In this document: positions 55,922 through 64,000 of the stretch, piece by piece
How positions within the stretch are numbered: the stretch's first letter is position 1
Layout: the number at the start of each line of letters is the position of its first letter
DNA from: Adiantum capillus-veneris
Taxonomy: Eukaryota; Streptophyta; Polypodiopsida; Polypodiales; Pteridaceae
DNA: 64,000 nucleotides
Reading direction: 5' to 3'
Assembly (NCBI GenBank): GCA_014529385.2
Contig: CM043971.1
Location: 82,193,340-82,257,339, forward strand
Notes under the pieces: generated by a model
Told to the model about the DNA's origin: nothing
Databases searched by the model: none
What the model saw: only the letters and a program-made list of their open reading frames with translations
Position numbers and translations under genes: made by a program

Positions 55922-57346
55922 ATAGAAGATCAATCAGAATTTGATGAAGAGGATGATGTGATTCAATATTTTTTGTCTTATCTTAATGAAAAGAATGTCA
56001 TGGATGCACAAATGAAGCAAGAGTTAGGTTTTGCAAAATTTGAAATTGAAGGAGTGCAGATTCAAAGTTGTTTGGATGTGATTTTTCTTGATCCAATTAT
56101 TCAAAATCAGATGGTGAATCTGAATTTTGTGTGTCTTTCAAATGATCAATATGACAGGATTGGAGATGTTTTCATAATGCAAACTAACAGGAATGTGCAA
56201 TCAGATTTTCATCAATCTGAATTTTGCAAAATCAAGTTTTGGTATTCATGATGTTGATGAAGAGAAGCAAATTGATTCGCTATGGCCAAAGGAAGCTGAA
56301 GCTGAGTGTAATTTGTTGATTTGTGCATCTGAATTGAATCAAAATGTAGGGATAGCAAATCAAATTGTTAGTTTTCTATTTGAAGATCCACAAATTCAGA
56401 TAAATCAATTTCTCAAAGAAGCTGAATTGACAATTGTTTTTGAAATGAATAATCTATATTTGGTGATGTTGGAGATGTTGAAGAAGCTTTCTTTATCGAT
56501 GGCAAAGTTTATTTTTAGAAACGAACCTATTTTGCTTCACTTTGAAGCGAAATTTGATTTATTGGAAGTGTTCTTTGCTACAAATTGGTGTGGCTGAAGT
56601 TGACACTAGAGAAGCATATCAACTATATGAGCTTATTCTCAAAGTCAGAATTTGCATATATTGAAAATTTTGGAGTTTTTCAAGATCAAATTTCTATATC
56701 TGAAGTGGATATTACTAATTTTCTGAATGCAGAAGTTGCAAATCAGATTTTGCAGATGCAAGATATTGAGCATGATGACTAAAGGATCCATATTTCTTAT
56801 TGTTTGAATCAGATTTTGTAGGTTGATGATCAGGCAAAGAGTATTTTCTCTTTGATTTTACAGAAGTCAACTGGAACTCAAAGGGATATGATATTTTGGA
56901 TGTTTTTCATGACAAAATTACAGAGTTTGTTGAATGGAATGATTGATTCCTATGGAAGGAGTTGTTCTATCTCTGATTTACCTGAAATTCTTGATTTTGA
57001 AGAGAAGGACTTTATTTCAGATTTGGAGACAATTCTAACTCAATGTTGGAAGAGTTTTGTCTATTTGCAAAGTTTTTATGAAGCAGATATTGCAGATTTT
57101 CAGATGGATACAATATTTTGGATGCAATATCAGAATTCTGAATTTTTGATGCAAATATCAAAATTTGCAAAGATGAAGATGTTTTTGAAGCTGAATTTAT
57201 TTTCAAGAAGATTCGGTATGATTGTTGATTATTGGTTTTACAAGTTTATCTTGTATGAGGAGGATTGGATGTGTTTGTATACGATGATGTCGGAGTATTG
57301 GCATGTTGCTATATATTGTGGTGCACATGTAATTCACTTGATCTAG
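55922..57346 (+). pseudogene. Unrecognised coding region, rich in D, E, F, I and Q
   Basis: Four overlapping plus-strand frames appear to be one protein of about 460 residues broken by indels. It starts near 55922 with 'EDQSEFDEEDDVIQYFLSYL' and has 'CLDVIFLDPIIQNQMVNLNF'. A shift near 56200 leads to 'IANQIVSFLFEDPQIQINQF', another near 56585 to 'FLNAEVANQILQMQDIEHDD', and the last part 'SISDLPEILDFEEKDFISDL' ends near 57346. There are no Cys/His knuckles, no D-[ST]-G box, no polymerase motif and no clear membrane segments. The very A/T-rich codon use differs from the gypsy elements on both sides. It could be an accessory ORF of an old retrotransposon or an unrelated gene remnant. Confidence 0.4.
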
Positions 57347-57815
57347 TGAGGAACTGTGCAATACTTTGGGATATCAATGTAAGTTTTTTTGGGGATTATT
57401 GGGCGATTTTTAGTTTATATCTATGATGTATTTTGTGTATCTTGGATTAAGTTCCAGGCACTACACTCTGCATCATATAGAGCTGTTAGCACTGATATTT
57501 TGGGATAAGGCATTTGACTTTGATCAAGGGACGTGTGGATCCGGGTTGGATTTCTACGAAATCCACCACCGGGACGTGCTATGTGTTGACTAGATATTAT
57601 ATGTTGAGTCTGAATATTGGTTGGTCTGAAATTGGGATGCTGCTCTGAATATTATTGACTCTAATTATTACTGAGTCTGATATTTGGTCATGCTGCTCTG
57701 AATATTATTGACTCTAATTATTACTGAGTCTGATATTTGGTCATGCTAGTCGGATTATGTCATGCTGGACGGAATTAGCTTCAGTCGGATTCTGCTAGGT
57801 CGGATTTTGGCTAGG
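57347..57815. other. Repeat-rich target region of element A
   Basis: A 53-base unit with 'GAATATTATTGACTCTAATT' and 'ACTGAGTCTGATATTTGGTC' is duplicated in tandem (about 57640-57745). 'GTCGGATT' recurs several times up to the insertion point. Similar GACTCTGA words continue after the element at 63790-64000. Confidence 0.75.
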
Positions 57816-57820
57816 TCGGA

Positions 57821-57944
57821 TGTCAGGCCAAGGGCCAAACCAAGGGGTCACGGACTCGGCCAAGGGCCGGCTGCCAGTGGGAAGGGGTCCGAAAGGGGCT
57901 AGGAGCCTATTAAAGGGAGGCTGGGCGGTCCCTTGGTGCTTACA
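57821..57944 (+). repeat. 5' LTR of element A (124 bases)
   Basis: TGTCAGGCC to GGTGCTTACA. It lacks the 18 bases at 63749-63766 of the 3' LTR. A possible TATA substitute is TATTAAAGG (57909-57917). Confidence 0.92.
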
Positions 57945-57945
57945 T

Positions 57946-57957
57946 TGGTATTAGAGT
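57946..57957 (+). promoter_or_regulatory. PBS of element A, initiator tRNA-Met type with one mismatch
   Basis: TGGTATTAGAGT instead of TGGTATCAGAGC. The first change is C to T. Confidence 0.85.
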
Positions 57958-58830
57958 TTCAGGCTATTTTGGGACTGAGGCACGTTTTTTGGGATGCATG
58001 TTGCATGCAATCTCTAGTGGAGGGGAAAGAAGCCGAAGCCGAAGAGCTAGGGCGTGGGCAGAACCTCCAAGCTGGGAAGTCGACCTCCCGTCGACCTGCA
58101 TCAAATTGCACGCGCTTAGGCTCATTTGGAGCGCAAGGAGATTTCAGAAACATCTCGTGCTTGGCCCAGCCCCAAAAACCTGCTGCATCGCGAGCTTTCA
58201 TCTCCTTCGTCATCGCGCAGTGAGCCGCTTTCTGTTGCAGACAGAATTCATCAAAAAAAAATAAAAAATTCTCTCTTCACTTGAGTCACCCTAAGACTCA
58301 GTGAAGAGCCTTTGCCCACGGGGTCACGAACCGGCACGGCCGGCTGCCTTCTTTCGAAGCCCTCTTTTCATTGGTGGGCATACACAACACACACCGGTGG
58401 TAGCTTCTTGCAACTTTTGCATTCCGCACCTGCTGCAAACTAGATTTTGAAGTTTTGACAAAGTGCAAATTGGTCATCAACCTTCAACCGATTCGGTGGT
58501 TGCATACGATGCAAGCCACCTCGGCAGTGACTATCCATTGAGTTGTGTTTTCAACTTCCTCATCGGCTGCCCCAATTGTCGGCAACTTTCAATTTTATTG
58601 TTGTATTGCATACAACGCAAACCAGACTATTAGCACCTCGAATTTTCTCCGTGCTTTCGAGTGCATCATCCAATTCAGTTTTGCTCGTTGTTGTCAAGCT
58701 GGTAGTGGTCTAGGATTGAACTACGCTTTCGACGTCGGCGTTATTTCTTCTCAAAGGCATACTTATACGGCTACGAGCTCGTTGGAATTCAGGTATTATC
58801 CTTTCTTTTCTCGCACAGTACGTCCGCAGC
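57958..58830 (+). other. Element A leader between PBS and gag
   Basis: About 870 bases. Short ORFs exist on both strands but none is conserved with element B. Confidence 0.6.
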
Positions 58831-60138
58831 ATGGATTCGGACATAGATATGCATCATGCATTTGATTTCGAGCAATCCGCACCCGTTTCGTATGCCGAGG
58901 CCACACGGACGGTTCCTCTCACGGAGAGTAATCGTGCCCCAATGGCAACAGACGATACGTATGAGTTGCTGGACATGCAAGATTTCCGTGCATTGCAAAC
59001 ACGCATGACTGTGCTTGAAACGAATTTTGCACAATTAAATCAGAATGTCACCGCATTATCTGATTTGATTCAATTGCATATGCGGCAGCAGGCCACGGGT
59101 CCTGCTAGTCGGCCACTTTCGGAGCACAGCTCCACACAAGGCCAGGGGCCGGCTGCTGGGCAAGGCCCTCCTCCGGGTCCGCTGCACTCTCTGACCCAAA
59201 AAGAGGTGGACAATTTGTTGAAAAATACAAAGCCACCAATTTTTCGGGGAGAAGAGCGTGAGCGCATCAAGGACACCGTGAATATTTTTCTCAGTAAGTG
59301 GGATGGTATTCATGACCTTAGACGTACCGCGGATTCAGCCAAGGCGCTGCAGACAAGTCTGACTTTGGACGGCAAGGCCTACAAATGGTGGATGTCTCTC
59401 AAGCAGAAGGGCATGCTACCATAGACTTGGGCAGCTTTTGAGACTGTCTTCAGGAAGGAATTTCTACCTACCAATGAGAAGGATAGAAATTGGACCGCCT
59501 GGGACGAATGTTCTATGCGCCATCATAAAACATTATTGGAATATATTTCCCATTATTAGGATGTGATCCTCAAGCTAGAAGGGATGGATACCTTTCAACA
59601 GGTGCGTGGGTTCATCCGTGGGTTAACTCCCGAGCTTAAGAAGCACATTAACACCCAGGATCCACAAACACTTGAGGACGCAATAGTGCAAGCTCACATC
59701 CATGATGATCCCGATGATCGGGCATTGCATAGTTCGCATGTGCACGACACTACACCTGTTTTAACACGTCTACAGCATGTGCATCATAAAAGAAAAAATG
59801 TCTCTACTGCATCAGAGACCTCCAAAAAGCCCAAGGGGTCTAGAGGTCCTCTCTCAACGGAAGAGTTTGAGAAAGCCAAAAAAGAAAATTTGTGCTTTAA
59901 ATGTTTGGGAACTGGACATAGCAAAAAGGATTGTCCCAAGGGGAAATCTGCTGCTCAAGACAAGGGGAAGGAAAGAGCAGTACGCATGGTGCAGCTTTTA
60001 CCTCTTGAGTCCTCTTCCCAGTTTGCTAATGTGGAAGTAACACACACCGAGGCGGTGCATGAGTGTTGTATCACGGCCTCCATGTGGCAGCAGACTTTCG
60101 GACCACATGAGTTGGTGTGTATGCATGGATCTATCTAA
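58831..60138 (+). pseudogene. Element A gag with CCHC knuckle
   Basis: The start 'MDSDIDMHHAFDFEQSAP' is shared with element B. The capsid has 'VDNLLKNTKPPIFRGEERER' and 'KALQTSLTLDGKAYKWWMSL'; later 'GFIRGLTPELKKHINTQDPQ'. The knuckle 'CFKCLGTGHSKKDC' is intact (about 59893-59934). Stops are TAG at 59422-59424, TAG at 59557-59559 and TAA at 60136-60138, all in the same frame as the rest. The element B sequence has glutamine at the third position, so TAA probably comes from CAA. Confidence 0.92.
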
Positions 60139-63100
60139 GGGCACAGGGTGCGGATCTTGGTAGACGACGGTGCATCGCACAATTTCATCAATTATAAATT
60201 GGTGAAACGAATCAAATTGCCCCAAACCCCGAGTTCCCATCGCTACAAGGTAGCAATGATTAACGGCCATGATGCTGAGATATGGGAAACTCAGGTTAAA
60301 GATGTACCTCTGGAAATTCAACGATATCGTACCTCTTTGGATTTCCAAGTCATGAATATGGAGAGGGCGGATGTGGTTCTTAGTCGTGAATGGTTGCATA
60401 GTTTAGGATCATCACTTAGACATAGCTATGAGCATAATAGTCTAATGTTCAAATCCAATGGTGTGCACGTGCTACTGTTGGGGGAGAAGGATGTACCTTC
60501 CTCACCACTTATTTGTACAGCTGAGCTTATGAAGCTTGCTTCTGATGATGCAATAGAAGAACTCTTTTTGTGTTACTCACTATGCCATTTTATTTCCAAT
60601 GTGGATGATGTTTTTAATGATGCTAAAGTTTTGAATCAAACTTCCTCAACGCTGCATTCTTCTCTCTCTCCTCTTCCAGCTATGTCTACTAATTCAAAAC
60701 AAGCAAATGTTGCTAATGAATTGAAGGAACTTTTAAGGGCATTCAAGGATATGTTCCCAGACGATTTGCCACCACGGCTACCGCCGACACGTTCTGTGCA
60801 ACATGGCATAGACGTGGTTGCAGGCAGTAAGCCAGTGAGTAAACCGCCTTACCGAATGAGTCATTCGGAGGCTGCTGAGGTGGAACGTCAGCTTGCTGAC
60901 TATCTCAGTAGAGGGTTTATTCAACCAAGTTCTTCACCATGGGCCTCTCCCATTCTCTTGGTGAAGAAAAAAGACGGTAGTATGCGCATGTGCGTAGATT
61001 ACCGTTGATTAAATGCAGTTACTGTTAAGAACAAGTACCCATTACCACGAGTAGATGAGCTGTTTGATAAGCTCACCCACGCTCGTATATTTTCAAAGAT
61101 TGACTTAAGATCTGGGTATCATCAAGTACGCATCAGGCTTACAGATATACCCAAAACAACGTTCCGAACAAGGTTTGGACATTATGAGTTTTTGGTAATG
61201 CCCTTTGGGTTAACCAATGCTCCAGCTACGTTCATGACACTCATGGATAGTGTCTTGAGACCATACTTAGAAAAGTTTGTTATCGTTTTCCTCGATGACA
61301 TTCTTGTATATAGTGCATCTGAGGAAGAGCACTTAGTACATTTGAAACAAGTGTTTCATTTGTTACGCCAAAATCAATTATATGCCAAGGAATCCAAATG
61401 TGATTTCCTCAAGGAGGAAATTCACTACTTGGGGCATGTTATTTCGGCTATAGGGTTACACATGGATCAATCCAAGGTGGATGCCATTCGGAGGTGGCCC
61501 TCTCCCAAAAATTTGGAAGAGCTCCAGATTTTTTTAGGCTTTGCAGGTTTTTATCGTCGATTCGTTAAAAACTATGCCCATATTGCTGTTCCCATGACAG
61601 ATCAGCTGAAAGCCAAGGGCAAGACTTTTTAGTGGGGATTAGAACAATAGCAAAGTTTTGACAAACTTAAAGACACATTAGCCACATCTCCTGTTTTGGA
61701 TATTGTGGATCCCTTAAAGCCATTCGTTTTGGAAACGGATGCTAGTAATCATGCGATTGGAGCAGTCCTTCTACAGGAGGGAAGGCCAATTGCATTTGAA
61801 AGCAAGAAGCTGGATTCAGCACAGCAGAATTACTCTGCTTACGAACGAGAGCTCTATGCAATAGTGTCTGCTTTAAAGACATGGCGACATTATTTGTATG
61901 GTGCACAGCTCGAGATTGTGTTTGACCATGAAAGTATCAAGTGGTTTACACAACAAAGTGATTTGAAGGGTCGCAAGGCCAGGTGGGCTGATATTCTTCA
62001 GGAGTATGACGCCAAGCTACGATATCGTAAAGGGCGGTACAATGTAGTGGCTGATGCTCTCAGCCGAATGCCAGAGATCAACTCTCTCCTTTTCACGGAA
62101 TTGCGGAGTGAGTTTTTGGAATCTCTCAAAGGTACGTGCGAGCATGATACTGCATTCTCCAAGGTGTGGAGCTATGTTAGAAAGAGGGATCCTTCTCACT
62201 CCAATGCTGGTAGTGGTTTTGTTTCCTCCACACCCAGTTCTCCTCTTTTGAGTGATGAACTGCAGAGATGGAAGAATTTTTCCATAGATGATGGGTACCT
62301 ACTCCACAAGGGGAGAGTGTGTGTACCGATGGACGCGGACATTCGGCGCCAAATTCTTTATGAATGTCACGATAGTCCAAGTGCAGGGCACCCGAGAATT
62401 AAGAAAACTTATGCACTCGTAAGACGACAGTTTTACTGGCTAGGTTTGCATGGGTATGTTCAAGACTATGCCTTGCATTGCCAAAAATGTCAAGTTAATA
62501 AAGCAGAGCGCCTGAAAGCAGGAGGACTCTTACATCCTTTAGAGATTCCCAACGGTCAATGGGAAAGTATCTCCATGGATTTTATTGTGGGTTTACCAAC
62601 CACTATTCGAGGACATGACTCGGTATGGGTGGTCGTAGACCGGTTGACTAAACTTTGTCGGTTTATTCCAACAAAGTCAACCCTTAAGACTCCAGACTTA
62701 GCTAAGTTATGTGTGGACAATCTTTACTGGTTGTATGGATTTCCAAGTAACATTGTGAGTGATCGCGATCCCAAGTTTAACAGTCATTTTTGGAGGGCTA
62801 TTTTTAAACGATTGGGCACACAACTTAATTTAAGTACGGCTGATCACCCTGAAACAGATGGTCAGACGGAACGAGTCAACCAAGTGCTAGAGGATATGCT
62901 ACGAGCATATGTTAGCAAGAAGCAATCAGATTGGGAAGATTATCTTCCTATTCTTGAGTTTGCATATAATAGTGCTAAGCATGTTACAACTGGTTTTAGT
63001 CCATTCATGCTTATGTATGGTTTTCAACCTAGATCACCAGTGATGGTGGGGTTGGCAACTGCTCCAAAGGTCAAGGAGTTTCTCCAAGATCATATGGAAA

Positions 63101-63639
63101 TGCTGAGACTTGTTCGTCAAAATGTTCGACAAGCACAGGATCGGTATAAGAAGTATGCTGATGAGAAACGTCAGCAAGTTACCTTCACGGAAGGTGAAGA
63201 GTTATTTTTGCGTGTGCCAGAGCATTCAGAAACTCTGAAGACTGGACCGACACCCAAATTATCTCCCCGTTATTGCGGGCCATTCAAGATACTCAAGCGA
63301 GTTGGTGATAGGGCCTACAAACTTGAGTTACCTCCGCACTCGCGTGTCCATCCGGTATTTCATGTAAGTTGTTTACATAAACGCTTGCATGGGGACGACA
63401 ATGTTATCGGCCGGCAGATATTGGTTGATTTCACTGAACCTCCCACTCAACCGCATGAACCTGAACGCATTTTAGATTTTCATGAACTCCGTACTCGTCA
63501 TCATGTACGTAGTCAAGCTTTAGTCAAGTGGAAAGATCGCCCTGAAGAGGGTGCCACTTGGGAAAACATAAGTGTTCTTAAGAAGAAATTCCCCACTTTT
63601 GTTTTCGAGGACGAAAACGCTTCTCCAAGGGGGGAGTAA
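60139..63639 (+). pseudogene. Element A pol: protease, RT, RNase H, integrase, chromodomain
   Basis: It continues the gag frame. The protease has 'ILVDDGASHNFINYK' (60151). The RT has '[18 protein letters not shown]' (about 60952), TGA at 61006-61008 where an arginine (CGA) would fit, '[16 protein letters not shown]' (61186) and catalytic '[11 protein letters not shown]' (61283). TAG stops lie at 61630 and 61648, before RNase H. RNase H has 'LETDASNHAIGAVLLQEGRP' (61730). The integrase has 'HCQKCQVNKAERLKAGG' (62476), 'SMDFIVGLPTTIRGHD', 'VSDRDPKFNSHFW' and 'HPETDGQTERVNQVLE', so DDE is complete. The chromodomain is 'ALVKWKDRPEEGATWENIS' (about 63520). The last 647 codons are uninterrupted. 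The protein would cut, copy and insert the element; chromodomains steer some relatives to heterochromatin. Confidence 0.95.
63624..63639 (+). promoter_or_regulatory. Polypurine tract of element A
   Basis: CCAAGGGGGGAGTAA overlaps the end of pol and abuts the 3' LTR. Element B has CTTAAGGGGGGAGTAA at the same place. Confidence 0.8.
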
Positions 63640-63781
63640 TGTCAGGCCAAGGGCCAAACCAAGGGGTCACGGACTCCGCCAAGGGCCGGCTGCCAGTGGG
63701 AAGGGGTCCGAAAGGGGCTAGGAGCCTATTAAAGGGAGGCTGGGCGGATGGACCAGGCATGGTAGTCCCTTGGTGCTTACA
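63640..63781 (+). repeat. 3' LTR of element A (142 bases)
   Basis: TGTCAGGCC to GGTGCTTACA with an extra 18 bases ATGGACCAGGCATGGTAG. Confidence 0.92.
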
Positions 63782-63786
63782 TCGGA

Positions 63787-64000
63787 TTTTGTTGACTCTG
63801 ATATTTTATGCCAAGAACATTTTTGGGTTGGATAGTTATAACTATCATTGGTGCTTGTATTGGGACAAGTTCTGAGTAGGGGAATGTGAGAGAATCTTTA
63901 GCCATGGTGTTCTTTGCTCTGTCTGATCTTTTCTCTGTGTTCTGTTTGCTGACTCTGAAGTTATTTGACTGTGTCTTTTGCTGAGTCTGATTATGGAGTG
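63787..64000. other. Right flank of element A
   Basis: It continues the GACTCTGA-rich sequence seen left of the element. No gene is seen. Confidence 0.5.

Larger units (their letters stand above)
57821..63781 (+). mobile_element. Full-length chromodomain Ty3/gypsy element A
   Basis: 5,961 bases. TSD TCGGA lies at 57816-57820 and 63782-63786. LTRs lie at 57821-57944 and 63640-63781, and aside from an 18-base indel I see one substitution between them (ACTCGGCC against ACTCCGCC). PBS and PPT are in place. The internal reading frame is continuous from gag to chromodomain except for six stop codons. The near-identical LTRs mark it as a young insertion, younger than element B. Confidence 0.95.

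Overview
This window looks like intergenic nuclear DNA of a large-genome land plant, possibly a fern or other non-flowering plant. I cannot name the species. The evidence is nested Ty3/gypsy, Ty1/copia and LINE elements with plant-type primer-binding sites, GT-AG introns of 70-90 bases, TATA boxes, long CT/GA, GT and TA microsatellites, and a fragment of a plant auxin response factor. I saw no clearly intact host gene. Nearly every coding region is broken by stops or frameshifts.

Layout. 0.65-6.84 kb: a decayed LINE (+) split by a 1.59 kb solo LTR with a perfect 5-base target duplication. 6.92-8.13 kb: the 3' end of a second LINE (-). 8.70-11.34 kb: a non-coding LTR element. 11.5-15.1 kb: three tandem units of about 1 kb rich in microsatellites. 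15.4-18.2 kb: a heavily decayed gypsy pol (-). 18.6-19.0 kb: CT-rich minisatellite.

19.1-26.8 kb is the most unusual part. It holds a transposase-like gene (+), a histone H3-like gene with its own TATA box and a long acidic N-terminal tail (+), and two intron-bearing genes of unknown function on the opposite strand. They may be the cargo of one large mobile element, but I could not find its ends.

27.0-28.4 kb: a gypsy LTR flanked by PPT on one side and PBS on the other, next to an inverted copy of itself. 29.0-32.5 kb: a structurally complete copia element with gag and protease and, in place of integrase/RT/RNase H, a 323-codon ORF I do not recognise. 34.0-45.8 kb: one gypsy element (-) with a 1.6 kb LTR, split inside its protease by a 6.06 kb insertion. 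That insertion carries the C-terminal PB1 domain of a class-C-like auxin response factor. The LTR is the same family as the solo LTR at 4 kb.

46.8-52.6 kb (-) and 57.8-63.8 kb (+): two full-length chromodomain gypsy elements of one pol family, with very short LTRs (124-154 bases) and perfect target duplications. Between them lie a CACTA-like terminus, an intron-containing unknown gene (-), an array of about 16 short palindromes (54.7-55.9 kb) and a decayed unknown coding region (55.9-57.3 kb).

The genes do not form a host pathway. The biology is transposition, nesting, gene capture and decay, and several premature stops fit C-to-T change, as expected of methylated repeats.
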